Assembly (NCBI RefSeq): GCF_900168165.1
Contig: NZ_FUYV01000016.1
Span: 62,001 to 126,000, forward strand
Direction: 5' to 3'
Source: Alkalitalea saponilacus
GTDB lineage: Bacteria > Bacteroidota > Bacteroidia > Bacteroidales > Marinilabiliaceae
Length of the DNA stretch: 64,000 nt
Of this stretch, positions 1-9,066 are shown piece by piece. Made by a program: the position numbers and the translations under genes. A model generated the notes under the pieces. The model made no database searches and was not told the origin of the DNA. It worked only from the letters and a program-made list of their open reading frames with translations. Positions within the stretch are counted from its first letter, which is position 1, and each line of letters begins with the position of its first letter.

Positions 1-2265
1 ATTACGATTTCCTTCAACAGATATATCCAAATTGGCTAAACCTTTCATATAGGTTTGAGAAATCCCGAACCATGAGAGTAATTCCAAGTTGAAATTCTGA
101 ATTGAAGTGCTCAACCTCAATGAGTCTCCATGTTGAAACATGGCTTCGACTTTGAGATGAAAATCTTCGTTATTTTTATCAAACAATCCAAAATTTTGCA
201 AATGAATGATTGAATCACTGTAAGTGATTCGAACCGGAGGATCCATTAGGGCAATATCCGTATAAGGCGAATCGAAATCCAACTGGTGCAGTTCAATTTC
301 CATTACATCTCCAATGTTTCCGGAAGCATCCAGAATCAACTTCATTTTTTCAGGCAGAATGGATGTCACAAGTGCATTCCAACGGTCATCCCTGTAACTG
401 CCGGCAAGAGTGAGTGTGTCAACCTCATTTCCGGAAGCATTGATTCCAGCTGCTAAAAGCGAAAGTTCAACGTCTGGCTTCATTTTTATTAGCTGACCTG
501 ATGCGAGAAGCTCCAGATATTTTACAGCAAGTGTTGTGTCTAGTTTCAGATGTGAAGACTCTCCTGACAAAGAGACTGTCAGACTGTCGGTATGACCATG
601 CGCCTGTAGGTTCAACGAGAGCTTTTCCCAATCCGCAGGTTGGGAAAACCAGGCCGAAAAAGCCTCGGTATTGTAAATCTCTGCAATCAAATCAGCATGA
701 ACATATCCACTCAATGAGTAATCTGCTTTAAGTTTAACATCCACAGACTGATTTTTAATCATCAGCGTATCAAGCGTCAGCAAATCATCTGCAAACAGAC
801 CTGAAAGAAACATGGAGTCAACAGGCACTTTTTCGATTATTGAATTTTGTAGTGATACTTCAAAACGAGCTCTCAGATCCCCGGTCCCAACACCTTCGCC
901 TTTTGCGTCCAATTGCAAGCTTACCCAAGTGCTGTCAACTACTTCAGGCAAAATCTGGTGAATTGCCAGGTTGTCTGTTTTTATATTCGCAACGAATGGC
1001 CCATTTGGATCATTGATGTTAAGCGAAGCGATGGTTGACAGACTCCCGAAATCTCCGAGAATATTAATATTGGCTCTGGTATCTCCGGCAAGATAGGTGA
1101 TGTCGATATCTCCGGTTTCCAGAAAATAGTTTGCCCATCTTGTTCCGGAAATACTGCCTCTCACTCGCAAAGGCATACTGTTGGTTGTAAGTCCGTTTCC
1201 ACTGATGTTTAACCGGGTGTTCAGCAACAGCGGCAAATCAGCTGTTTCAATCCAGTTCCCCGGAATGAAATTATCAACTCTCAAGTCCAGGTTGATAATA
1301 GTCTTTTCTCGTCGGCTACTGTCCGACAAAGCACTAAAGCCATCAGCATACCCTGAAACCTGAATCTCCTCTTCATGGTATTTCAATCCCAATCTGAATG
1401 TTAGCCTGTCATCCTTGAGACTGGCATTAAACAAAAAGTCAGGATTTGCCGGAATTACAATGTCCGGCAATGCAAATGCAAACTCTTCCGTTTTAACCGA
1501 AGGCCAGTTTAAGTCCGCATCAAAAGCCTCCATCCCTTCATACAAAGCATTTGCATTTATGGAGTTATGTGCAGTTTCCAGATAGAAATTACGAATATTG
1601 TATTTCTGAAAGTCAGTCTCAAATAAAAGCGTCAATGTTCTTAACTCAAGATCGGGGTTTTGGGTTTTAAATGAAATGTTGTTCAAAGAGGCTTTAAGTG
1701 TTTCCCCGCTATATGAACCATTTAAGTTGATGTCGAGATTTTCAATTCGATCGGGGATTATGGTGTCTTTCATGGCCAGATGAATATTTCCATCTGAAAG
1801 ATGAAAGGAGCCAATCTTAATTGAAAAAGGAAATGGTTTAATCTGAGTTGAATCAGGAACATCCTTTGGATGTTCCTGTTGTGGCAGAAAGTGATGAAAA
1901 TTCCATACTGAATCATTTTCCTGTTGGAGAAAAGCCTCAGGTCGCTCCATTAAAATGTCATCAATTTTGATGACGTTTTTAAGCAAATGCCATGGTGAAT
2001 ATTTTAAGCTTACTTTATCGAGAGAGAGCAATGGTTCTCCATCAGGCAATGAAGCATGTATTTCGTGAATCTCAATTTGAGTAAAGAAGTTTCCATGAAT
2101 TGATCCGATGCTAACCGTGCCATTCACATTTTTATTGATGATGTTTTCAGCTTGATTTTTCACCAGGTTTCGGAACAGCGCAGTTTGGGTAAAAACAAGC
2201 AACCCCATCACCAAAAAGAAAAGTGACAGAATAGCCCAAATCAATATGTTGATTAATTTCTTCAT
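1..2265 (-). CDS. tamB: Translocation and assembly module protein TamB (N-terminal part, cut by window edge)
   Basis: The frame is open from an ATG at 2265 to base 1, giving 755 codons with no stop; the C-terminal part, where the conserved TamB (DUF490) domain would lie, is outside the window. Visible are a short basic N-terminus, one membrane anchor (about residues 4-25), and then a long, low-complexity run of alternating polar and hydrophobic strands, as in the AsmA/TamB beta-groove proteins that span the periplasm and move phospholipid or help outer-membrane assembly. The start lies 4 nt after the stop of the upstream Omp85-family gene, so the two are almost surely co-transcribed and probably translationally coupled. 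The TamA neighbour is the main reason for the name; the N-terminal half alone is weakly diagnostic. Confidence 0.82.
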   Translation of the reverse strand, partial: MKKLINILIWAILSLFFLVMGLLVFTQTALFRNLVKNQAENIINKNVNGTVSIGSIHGNFFTQIEIHEIHASLPDGEPLLSLDKVSLKYSPWHLLKNVIKIDDILMERPEAFLQQENDSVWNFHHFLPQQEHPKDVPDSTQIKPFPFSIKIGSFHLSDGNIHLAMKDTIIPDRIENLDINLNGSYSGETLKASLNNISFKTQNPDLELRTLTLLFETDFQKYNIRNFYLETAHNSINANALYEGMEAFDADLNWPSVKTEEFAFALPDIVIPANPDFLFNASLKDDRLTFRLGLKYHEEEIQVSGYADGFSALSDSSRREKTIINLDLRVDNFIPGNWIETADLPLLLNTRLNISGNGLTTNSMPLRVRGSISGTRWANYFLETGDIDITYLAGDTRANINILGDFGSLSTIASLNINDPNGPFVANIKTDNLAIHQILPEVVDSTWVSLQLDAKGEGVGTGDLRARFEVSLQNSIIEKVPVDSMFLSGLFADDLLTLDTLMIKNQSVDVKLKADYSLSGYVHADLIAEIYNTEAFSAWFSQPADWEKLSLNLQAHGHTDSLTVSLSGESSHLKLDTTLAVKYLELLASGQLIKMKPDVELSLLAAGINASGNEVDTLTLAGSYRDDRWNALVTSILPEKMKLILDASGNIGDVMEIELHQLDFDSPYTDIALMDPPVRITYSDSIIHLQNFGLFDKNNEDFHLKVEAMFQHGDSLRLSTSIQNFNLELLSWFGISQTYMKGLANLDISVEGNRN

Positions 2266-2269
2266 ATCA

Positions 2270-4102
2270 TCAGAACGCGTGTCCTATATTTATGTGAAAT
2301 TGCCAGCTGGAGGATGCATCCCAAATTGGACGAGCTATGTCTGCACCCACTGGCCCGATAGGGGTTGCAAAGCGGATGCCACCCCCGGCAGAAAAACGAA
2401 TATCACCTATCTCCACGTCATCAAAAGTTTGCCACACATTACCTACATCCATAAAGGCAACCAGGCTAAGTGGGCCAACTATTTTTATCCTTGGTTCAAC
2501 AGACATTTCAAACAAATATTTCCCACCAACGGGTACTCCATTGCTATCTGTAGGTCCGAGTTGTTGCCGTGCCCACCCGCGAACAGAGCGACTACCACCT
2601 GAAAAGAAACGTTCCTCAACCGGGATAGCTGTATTGTTTCCTACTGAGTGAACAGTACCTGCCTTTATTTTTGTGGCCAAAGTAGCAATTTCAAAAAATG
2701 GTTGATATTTTTTAACTTCTATCTGATATTTTAAAAACGGATAGTCGCCGGTAAAAACAAGGCTATTGGCTCTGGCATTGAAGGCAATCATCCATCCCCG
2801 TGTGGGATCAAATCGGGGAGAACTGCTGTCATAAAATAGACCAGTAGCCACACCACTTTTTGAATATGTTTTTGCCAAAAAATCAGTATCTTCAAATAAT
2901 GCTACTGAAGTTGTGTCAAGGTTTACATTGTCGTAATAAATATTGAATGAACCGCTCACTCTTTCACTGATTCTTTGAAGAAGAGAGATGTTTGCCCCGT
3001 AGGTAAACAATTCAAAACCGGGTTCTTTCATCCTCCTGACAGATGGAGAGAGTGCCAAAGTTGAGTTGGGACTAAAAGCAGCAGGCTGAGTCAGGGTTGC
3101 TTCAAAGCGGTATGGTTCCAGTGCTGAATGTTTGGCAAATAGATTTAGGCGTCGGGCTCCTCCTGTAAAATTCAACACCTGAAAATCTATAAAAGTTCTG
3201 AACTGATCTTCTCGTCCATAACCCACCCCAACCCTTGTTGAGGTTTGGGGCGCTTCTGTAATGGAGATATGCACCGGAATGGTATCATGTAAATCCCTGG
3301 ATAGTCTGGCTCTGACAGACGCCACTCGAAAAGTTCCAAGCTGAAATACTTGCTGTTGAGATCTGTTGAGTTTTTGCCTGCTGTATAATTCTCCCTGATT
3401 AAAAGCCAATTGGCGTTCAACAATATTTGTTGGAGTGCGCTGGTTTCCTTCAATGGTAACTTCTCCGAAATAACTTACCGGCCCGGGTGACAGTTGCCAG
3501 ATTACAGTTGCATTATTTCGCGTTGTATCGGCTCTTATTTCCGGCTCTGTTTCAGCATATGCATAACCCTTTTCAACCATGAATCGGGTAATGCGATCCC
3601 GATCGTTCCATATTTTATTATCCTGAAAGCGTTCTCCTTTTCGGGCTTCCAGTATGCTTCTTCTTGTTTCGGCCTGATCGTTTAGTTCTTTGTTTATTTC
3701 AGGATTCTCTCCTGTGAATTTAACTGATTCAATAATTACGGGGTCTCCTTCTGAAATAACGAAAGTAACTTTTGCTCTTTGCCGGTTACGACTGAACTTC
3801 ACTTTCGGTTCATGCACTTTTATGTGCATGAAGCCCTGAGATTGGTAAAAGTGTTTTAACTCCCTTACGTTCATGTCCCATGCATCTTCACTGTAATATG
3901 AAGTTTCTCTCCCCAGTAATTTCCGGGTAACCCACCTGCCATGCGTAAAGGATATCTCATTCATCAGGTCTTTATTAGAAAAGCTATCATTTCCTTTAAA
4001 CTTTACTTTTCTAACCACAGGATCCTGCTGTCCGGATACCACCACCGGAAAAATGAGGATAAAAATGAATATTAAGTATGTGTATTTGACTCTCAAATGC
4101 AT
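2270..4102 (-). CDS. tamA: TamA/BamA-like outer membrane protein (Omp85 family)
   Basis: 610 residues. A signal peptide (about 1-24) is followed by three POTRA-like repeats (about 30-118, 120-207 and 209-284) and a C-terminal beta barrel (about 288-610). The VRGW motif at 507-510 is the conserved VRG(F/Y/W) tip of barrel loop 6, and the chain ends in a phenylalanine, as expected of a BAM substrate. Three POTRAs rather than five, plus the directly following TamB-like gene, favour TamA over BamA. It inserts in the outer membrane and works with TamB. A TAnnTTTG element at 4113-4120 lies only about 10 nt before the ATG, so the message probably has almost no leader. Confidence 0.85.
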   Translation of the reverse strand: MHLRVKYTYLIFIFILIFPVVVSGQQDPVVRKVKFKGNDSFSNKDLMNEISFTHGRWVTRKLLGRETSYYSEDAWDMNVRELKHFYQSQGFMHIKVHEPKVKFSRNRQRAKVTFVISEGDPVIIESVKFTGENPEINKELNDQAETRRSILEARKGERFQDNKIWNDRDRITRFMVEKGYAYAETEPEIRADTTRNNATVIWQLSPGPVSYFGEVTIEGNQRTPTNIVERQLAFNQGELYSRQKLNRSQQQVFQLGTFRVASVRARLSRDLHDTIPVHISITEAPQTSTRVGVGYGREDQFRTFIDFQVLNFTGGARRLNLFAKHSALEPYRFEATLTQPAAFSPNSTLALSPSVRRMKEPGFELFTYGANISLLQRISERVSGSFNIYYDNVNLDTTSVALFEDTDFLAKTYSKSGVATGLFYDSSSPRFDPTRGWMIAFNARANSLVFTGDYPFLKYQIEVKKYQPFFEIATLATKIKAGTVHSVGNNTAIPVEERFFSGGSRSVRGWARQQLGPTDSNGVPVGGKYLFEMSVEPRIKIVGPLSLVAFMDVGNVWQTFDDVEIGDIRFSAGGGIRFATPIGPVGADIARPIWDASSSWQFHINIGHAF

Positions 4103-4112
4103 ATATTTTATA

Positions 4113-4120
4113 CAAATATA
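4113..4120 (-). promoter_or_regulatory. Putative -7 element of the tamA promoter
   Basis: On the minus strand this reads TATATTTG, an exact match to the Bacteroidota -7 consensus TAnnTTTG. It sits just downstream of the terminator of the preceding gene and about 10 nt before the tamA ATG, which would give a near-leaderless transcript. No clear -33 TTG box is visible, so support is moderate. Confidence 0.4.
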
Positions 4121-4137
4121 TACTTTAGATATTGCAT

Positions 4138-4167
4138 AAAAAAGGGACTGCCTTTAAAGGCAGTCCC
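4138..4167 (-). terminator. Rho-independent terminator after the 4205-5089 gene
   Basis: A perfect inverted repeat, GGGACTGCC and its complement around a TTTAAA centre (4144-4167), is followed on the minus strand by six T residues (4138-4143). It lies 38 nt after the stop of the outer-membrane protein gene and separates that unit from tamA-tamB. Confidence 0.85.
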
Positions 4168-4204
4168 CCAAACTAAAAATTATAAACTATTTCAACTGTA
4201 ATCA

Positions 4205-5089
4205 CTAAAAGTGTATCATTAGGAACATATTCCCAAAAGTGTACGGGAAGGTGGTAAATGCGTCACGATTCCTACTTTTGGGAGAATCCTCAAAATCTTC
4301 CTTAATAAGATTGTTTCCCACCATAACCTCTCTTTGATGGTGTCCCTGTCCATAAAAAGTCTGTCCATAAACAAGACCAGTTTCAACACCAATACAAACT
4401 CTTGGAAGTAAGTAGTACTCTGCTCCGATAACTGCACCCAATCCAATATTGAAAACTGATCCGGGTGTAGACTCAATAATCCTGGATGCCTGGCTTGCAG
4501 TATTACCATTGTTCCAGTTTGTAACTGATAATGGAGTGGTATTTGCGACTGTCATCTGATTTCCATACTCAAACTCTCTACGCATTTTTTCGTAACCTAA
4601 AAACAGGTCGCCACCAAAAAAGCCCCTTAGCCGATTTTCTCCTCTAAACATCAGGTAACCAAGCTTTAGTTCATAATTATTGCTGAAGGTTAACCTGCGA
4701 TCTTCAACCTGGCTGCGGCTCAATGGATCAAGAGCCTGATCTGCCTGATCATCCAGATAAAACGCATTCATGTCCCTGTGGCTGTTTATTCTTAAAGCCA
4801 CTCGAGCAGCCGAAAAATCAGTCAAAAAATACCTAAAATGCAATGTATTATCGCCTAGGTTTAGAGAGTTGCTGGTAGCTCCGTTAAACATGTTCCCAAC
4901 GTAGTTGAGGAACGGAGTGGCATCAAATCCAATCGCAATATCCCCTGCTTTAGGGAAATATTCGCTCGCATGCCTGGTTCGTGTTGTATTCTCCTGATTA
5001 TCGCCATATGCAATACCATCATTGTTTATTTGCGCAAATGAAGGGGCAATGATAAAACCAAGGAGTGCTATAGAAATTATTATTCTCAT
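4205..5089 (-). CDS. Predicted outer membrane beta-barrel protein, function unknown
   Basis: 294 residues with a Sec signal peptide (about 1-19, cleavage near SFAQ). The mature part alternates aromatic and polar residues, has several glycine-rich turns and ends in an aromatic (MIHF), all typical of a small outer-membrane barrel. Phrases such as HFRYFLTDFSAARVALRIN and YELKLGYLMF resemble the many uncharacterised Bacteroidota OmpA-barrel or DUF3575-like proteins, but I cannot assign a named family. It follows a lipoprotein gene after a 55-nt gap on the same strand and ends at a strong terminator, so the two form a bicistronic unit. It may be a porin-like or structural partner of the lipoprotein; that is inference. 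Confidence 0.6.
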   Translation of the reverse strand: MRIIISIALLGFIIAPSFAQINNDGIAYGDNQENTTRTRHASEYFPKAGDIAIGFDATPFLNYVGNMFNGATSNSLNLGDNTLHFRYFLTDFSAARVALRINSHRDMNAFYLDDQADQALDPLSRSQVEDRRLTFSNNYELKLGYLMFRGENRLRGFFGGDLFLGYEKMRREFEYGNQMTVANTTPLSVTNWNNGNTASQASRIIESTPGSVFNIGLGAVIGAEYYLLPRVCIGVETGLVYGQTFYGQGHHQREVMVGNNLIKEDFEDSPKSRNRDAFTTFPYTFGNMFLMIHF

Positions 5090-5144
5090 CAGATCTGTTT
5101 TTCGATGTTCTTTAAATACATTATTATTTTAACATTGAAACTAC

Positions 5145-5981
5145 TTACTCCCAAAGCTGAGAACTAAAAGTAACAGGTGCCGCAACAGGGTTAAAAGTGT
5201 TGAATGTTCTTGAAGCAGAAAATTTGTACCTCTTTGTGCTGTAACCAGTAGTGCTTTCCGCATCTGTAACTCGTTTATCTGCGATGAATTCAAAGCTTAC
5301 CTGCTCTCCTTTTGGAACAGTAATTTCCAAAACGCCCTGACTTCCAACCGTGGCAGTCGAAGCCCATCCTTTTCCATCAGCACCAGTAGTGAATGCAGTA
5401 ACTGAAGTTGTGTTTGGAGCATCTACAAGTTCAGAGGTCTCATCATTAAAAATTGCCTGAACTCTGATTCTGGCAACTACGGTTTCGTTGAAATTTCTAA
5501 AAGTCTCCTGAGTATTATATATTACCTGATGGTATCTGTTTTGACCAGAACGCACATTGCTAATGGTGTTTCCTGAAGTCACTTTAAAAATCTTCGGGAT
5601 CCTATCATTGGCAGCACCCTGCTCCTGAGCCTGCTCATACTCAAATTCGGCTGGAAGCAAAGTCACAGTTACACCTGTGGTGGATGCAGGAACAGTTACT
5701 TCAATTTTCCCATTCTGAATGGCTGCTGTCTTTGTCCAGTTACCTGAACCTGCACCTGGGTTTAAATCACCGTAGCTTATTGAAACAAGCACCTCAGTGC
5801 CATCGGGTGCAAATTCAAGACCTAAATGCTTCTTGTTTAATTCTGCGTAGAAATAAGCGGTTATGGTAGCTTCTTCATGCATATCAATGGTTAGAGCAGA
5901 GGTTCTGATATCATCATCGCAACTGCTAAATACAAAACTAAGTGCCAACATCAGCACTAATAGGAATCTGGTGTTTTTCAT
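5145..5981 (-). CDS. Secreted lipoprotein with two repeated beta domains, function unknown
   Basis: 278 residues. A lipoprotein signal peptide ends in a lipobox (FSSC) with Cys21 as the lipidation site, followed by acidic DDD. The mature part seems to be two copies of one domain (about residues 30-145 and 165-275). Each copy has a strand of the type ATITAYFY or ARIRVQAIF, a loop rich in Gly/Asp, a TV(L)xITVP-like strand (KIEVTVP, VLEITVP) and ends in K-x-(F/Y)-K. No catalytic motif is visible. It is the first gene of a bicistronic unit with an outer-membrane barrel gene, so a surface or periplasmic accessory role is likely. A TAnnTTTG element stands about 48 nt upstream. Confidence 0.6.
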   Translation of the reverse strand: MKNTRFLLVLMLALSFVFSSCDDDIRTSALTIDMHEEATITAYFYAELNKKHLGLEFAPDGTEVLVSISYGDLNPGAGSGNWTKTAAIQNGKIEVTVPASTTGVTVTLLPAEFEYEQAQEQGAANDRIPKIFKVTSGNTISNVRSGQNRYHQVIYNTQETFRNFNETVVARIRVQAIFNDETSELVDAPNTTSVTAFTTGADGKGWASTATVGSQGVLEITVPKGEQVSFEFIADKRVTDAESTTGYSTKRYKFSASRTFNTFNPVAAPVTFSSQLWE

Positions 5982-6028
5982 CTTTTTAATTGATTAAGAT
6001 TAATACGTTATGTAAAATTTTAACTCGA

Positions 6029-6036
6029 CAAAAGTA
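6029..6036 (-). promoter_or_regulatory. Putative -7 promoter element for the lipoprotein/OMP unit
   Basis: The minus strand reads TACTTTTG, matching TAnnTTTG, about 48 nt before the lipoprotein ATG. A -33 box is not obvious; the call rests on the -7 match and its position. Confidence 0.4.
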
Positions 6037-6174
6037 AAATTTGAAATCGAACATCATAAAAAGAATAGACGAAAAGCAGCTTTCTTTTGATCAATGATGA
6101 TAAATTTATGACAAACATCAGTAATCATTTATTTTCTAAAGAATGATCAGTAAGTAGGTTGTGTATGTTTTATG

Positions 6175-7209
6175 TCATTGAATTACTGGTATGTAGTGAT
6201 TGCAGTTTTGGCACAAGCCTGAAATCAAGGAGTTGCTTAATAAAGTATTCCCACTTCTCTCCATAACCATATTGCCGCAATTGTGGCAATATGTGTTTTC
6301 GAACTTATTTCCTGGCAAGTTTCCTATATAAACATATTCTAATCCACAGGTGTCCGAAATATTTGTTATATTAAGCATTGAGCGATTAGGAGTGGGCGGA
6401 AGATGACTTAGTTCATGAGCAGGAAAAAACTTCGAGAAATGAATGGGTGTTTTGTCGAAGCCATTTGATTTTAGCCATCTGCACATTTTTTCAATATGCT
6501 CCGGATTATCTGAAAAGCCCGGAATAACCAGACAGGTTATTTCAAGCCATGTATTGGATTTCAGAATGATCTCAAGACTCTTTAATACGGATTTAAGGGA
6601 AACCCCTGATAATTTTTGATAAACATCTTCATCAAATGCTTTCAAGTCAACATTAATGGCATCAATAAGAGGTAAAAGATCCTTAAGTGGTTTTGGATTG
6701 ATATATACTGAAGATACCATCACGTTTCTCAGGCCATTATCAGCTGCTTTTTCGGCCACATCCCGCATATATTCGTAATATACCACGGGCTCTGTGTAGG
6801 TGTATGAAATTGATTTCAATGAATGTCTTAGCGCGAAATCCACAACATCTGAAGATGTAACAGTTTTGACTGTATTTGTATCGGGTGCGCATTGACTGAT
6901 GTGATGATTCTGGCAATTAAGACACCGCAAATTGCAGCCATTGGTTGCAATGGAGAGAGTTCGATGTCCCGGAAGGAAATGAAACAACGGTTTTTTCTCA
7001 ATGGGGTCAATGTTTATAGCGCATGGATTATTCCATGCTAAAGTAACCAGTCTGTTTTTATAATTTAGGCGGGTGCGACACAAACCGGTTTCACCCTCTT
7101 TTAATTGACAATAATGAGGGCATAAGTAACAATTAACGCCTTCTGAACCCGGTTTCCAATATAACGCCGTATGAAATTGAGTCATTAGACCAATGTATTT
7201 CTCATTCAT
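6175..7209 (-). CDS. amrS: AmmeMemoRadiSam system radical SAM enzyme
   Basis: 344 residues. The radical SAM cluster motif is CNLRCLNC (Cys92, Cys96, Cys99; CxxxCxxC). An N-terminal cysteine set (Cys27, 30, 34, 44) and a C-terminal CHNCGN...CQNC pair look like metal or extra Fe-S ligands. This is the arrangement of the PflA-like radical SAM proteins found next to MEMO1 and AMMECR1 homologues. The enzyme should cleave S-adenosylmethionine to start a radical reaction; the substrate in bacteria is not established. It lies 23 nt after the MEMO1-AMMECR1 fusion gene on the same strand, so the pair is one operon. No terminator is obvious after it. Confidence 0.9.
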   Translation of the reverse strand: MNEKYIGLMTQFHTALYWKPGSEGVNCYLCPHYCQLKEGETGLCRTRLNYKNRLVTLAWNNPCAINIDPIEKKPLFHFLPGHRTLSIATNGCNLRCLNCQNHHISQCAPDTNTVKTVTSSDVVDFALRHSLKSISYTYTEPVVYYEYMRDVAEKAADNGLRNVMVSSVYINPKPLKDLLPLIDAINVDLKAFDEDVYQKLSGVSLKSVLKSLEIILKSNTWLEITCLVIPGFSDNPEHIEKMCRWLKSNGFDKTPIHFSKFFPAHELSHLPPTPNRSMLNITNISDTCGLEYVYIGNLPGNKFENTYCHNCGNMVMERSGNTLLSNSLISGLCQNCNHYIPVIQ

Positions 7210-7232
7210 TCAATAGTTTAGAATGATTTACT

Positions 7233-8645
7233 TCATGCTTGATTGCTTTTAAAAACAATCGCTTCGTAAATATAGATTTCAGATTTTTCCCATCCATCTT
7301 TCCCGATTTTCGCCTTATCGTGAGAACAATGCTCAAGCATCTCCAATGTATTCCAATTCATTTTTTTTGCTACCTGTGGCAAAAAAGTCCCCTGCTGTGA
7401 GCCTTTCTTTATCAGGATACCATGTTTGCCAGGAATTATCAATTCAATGTTATCAATCATTTTGGGTGGCGTTAGCACAGAAATCTCTACTGAGATTTTA
7501 TCAAAATCTTCTGGCACAATCGCTGAGAAGCGATTATCCTCTGTTGCTGCAGCCCTTGCGCATCTTATAACATTCTTCCAAAGCGGTTCATCGCTACCTA
7601 TATGACCTATGCAACCATTGAGTTCGTTATTTAAATATACCGACACAAAAGCACCTGCATATATTTTCACCCCATCGGGTATTTCATCTTCAGGTAAGTT
7701 AGTTGATCGTGAATTAATGGCATCCTTAATGGTATTAAGAGCACACCGAATCAACCACTCCTGTTCGTTTTTCAATAATTCGAACTCATTTTGGCTTTCG
7801 GTTATAACAATGGAATGATAACCAACTACCCCAGCCTTGTCCCCTATCGGTGAATCCCCGGAGTTTTTGTATTGTACATGGGTATACTTAAGGTTGGTGT
7901 TGTTTTCTGTCATATACATTAAAGTTAAAACAGAAGACCATCCACATAGAGAAGTTGATAAGCCAGGTGTATTCTCTTTATCATGTTTTTCCAAAGTCTT
8001 TAAAAGCAGTTCAGGATTGTTTTCTATGATGGCTTTAGCTGTTTCTGTATCTAATTCAACAGCATCGTTATAATTGGGGTAATGGGAGAAATCAGTACTA
8101 ATAATGAATAGATTATTTTGATTAAAATATGGCTCTAAAACCGCAGCAATTTCCCCGCAAGTTTCGAGGCTCCTTGTCCCAATCAGGATTGGGACAATAT
8201 TAAAATTATATTGAAGATGGTATTGAAGCAAAGGCAACTGAACTTCAAGCGAGTGTTCTTTTATATGGGCATCAGAATTATAGTTAAAACAAAGTGATTC
8301 TGAGGAAATAGTTCGAACCAACTCATGATTCACAGGGATTGCTCCAAGTGGGGTGATAAAATAATCTCCTTGATATAAAGAGGCTCCATTAAAACTTATT
8401 CTGTGACTGGTTCCAATCAGGAAAATATTTTCATATCTAGAATTGGGGTCTATCCGATTAATCCCGGTTGCAGCCACTTCTCCTGAGAATATGTAACCTG
8501 CATGAGGTAAAATCAGTGCTTTGACATGATCTTTTCCAACTGGCACTTCTGTACCTGTAAATAAAGATTTGATTTGCTCAAGCAATAGAGCGGGGTTATC
8601 TTCATAGAACAACCCCGCAACAGCAGGTTCTCGTTTAACTTCCAT
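7233..8645 (-). CDS. amrB: MEMO1-AMMECR1 fusion protein (AmmeMemoRadiSam system proteins B and A)
   Basis: 470 residues made of two families that are usually separate. Residues 1 to about 280 are MEMO1-like: HAGY with His48, SH with His81, the EHSLEVQLP block at 130-138 and Cys234 in the SLCG segment match the His/His/Cys site of MEMO, a fold related to non-haem iron dioxygenases. Residues about 290-465 are AMMECR1-like, with the core GCIG at 344-347 followed by the RFSAIVPEDF-like stretch. The fused protein and the adjacent radical SAM gene would form a complete three-part system in two genes. The joint function is unresolved; a radical modification pathway is a reasonable guess. Confidence 0.88.
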   Translation of the reverse strand: MEVKREPAVAGLFYEDNPALLLEQIKSLFTGTEVPVGKDHVKALILPHAGYIFSGEVAATGINRIDPNSRYENIFLIGTSHRISFNGASLYQGDYFITPLGAIPVNHELVRTISSESLCFNYNSDAHIKEHSLEVQLPLLQYHLQYNFNIVPILIGTRSLETCGEIAAVLEPYFNQNNLFIISTDFSHYPNYNDAVELDTETAKAIIENNPELLLKTLEKHDKENTPGLSTSLCGWSSVLTLMYMTENNTNLKYTHVQYKNSGDSPIGDKAGVVGYHSIVITESQNEFELLKNEQEWLIRCALNTIKDAINSRSTNLPEDEIPDGVKIYAGAFVSVYLNNELNGCIGHIGSDEPLWKNVIRCARAAATEDNRFSAIVPEDFDKISVEISVLTPPKMIDNIELIIPGKHGILIKKGSQQGTFLPQVAKKMNWNTLEMLEHCSHDKAKIGKDGWEKSEIYIYEAIVFKSNQA

Positions 8646-8796
8646 TGTTCTTATTTAGGTACGCAATATTTCTAAATTTAAGAAATTCTGAATTGAAAGC
8701 AAAGTTTTTTTGAGCTACAAAGGCTTATATTTATGAGTTTTATGATTGTGTTGAGGTTTTAGTAACGAAAAATAGCATTTTTTTTAGGTGGTTTTG

Positions 8797-8827
8797 TTGC
8801 GAGATTAAAATTAACACCCTATTTTTG
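8797..8827 (+). promoter_or_regulatory. Promoter of the tRNA-Lys gene
   Basis: A TTG at 8797-8799 and TATTTTTG at 8820-8827 (exact TAnnTTTG) are separated by 20 bp, within the usual Bacteroidota -33/-7 spacing. A start near 8834 would give about 30 nt of 5' leader before the mature tRNA. Confidence 0.6.
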
Positions 8828-8863
8828 CAACGCGTTTGAGAAAAATACATAGCGCACAAGGAT

Positions 8864-8939
8864 GACTCAGTAGCTCAGTTGGTAGAGCACATCCCTTTTA
8901 AGGATGGGGTCCTGAGTTCGAGCCTCAGCTGAGTCACCA
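8864..8939 (+). tRNA. tRNA-Lys (anticodon TTT)
   Basis: A complete cloverleaf can be drawn. The acceptor GACTCAG pairs with CTGAGTC, the D arm contains AGCTCAGTTGGTAGAGC, and the anticodon stem CATCC/GGATG holds loop CTTTTAA with anticodon TTT at 8897-8899. The T arm contains GTTCGAG, and the discriminator A is followed by an encoded CCA (8937-8939). It has its own promoter upstream and a terminator 9 nt downstream, so it is a single-gene unit. Confidence 0.97.
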
Positions 8940-8947
8940 AATAGAAA

Positions 8948-8981
8948 AGAGAGATTATCGTTAGATAGTCTCTCTTTTTTT
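8948..8981 (+). terminator. Rho-independent terminator of tRNA-Lys
   Basis: A 12-bp stem with one G-T pair (8948-8959 with 8964-8975) around a GTTA loop is followed by a run of seven T residues (8975-8981). Confidence 0.88.
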
Positions 8982-9066
8982 GTTCCAATTTTGGCTGCGG
9001 AGAAAGAGGCTTAAGGATCAATCCAAAAAGTTGAGAATTAACTCAAAGGTTTGTTGTTTTGTATTC

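Noticed and set aside
2246-2651. Plus-strand open frames opposite the end of tamA and start of tamB
   Set aside because: They lie antisense to two well-supported genes, have no family resemblance and no promoter or start context.
8980-9066. 29-codon N-terminal extension of the transposase remnant
   Set aside because: It begins inside the T run of the tRNA terminator and shows no family resemblance.
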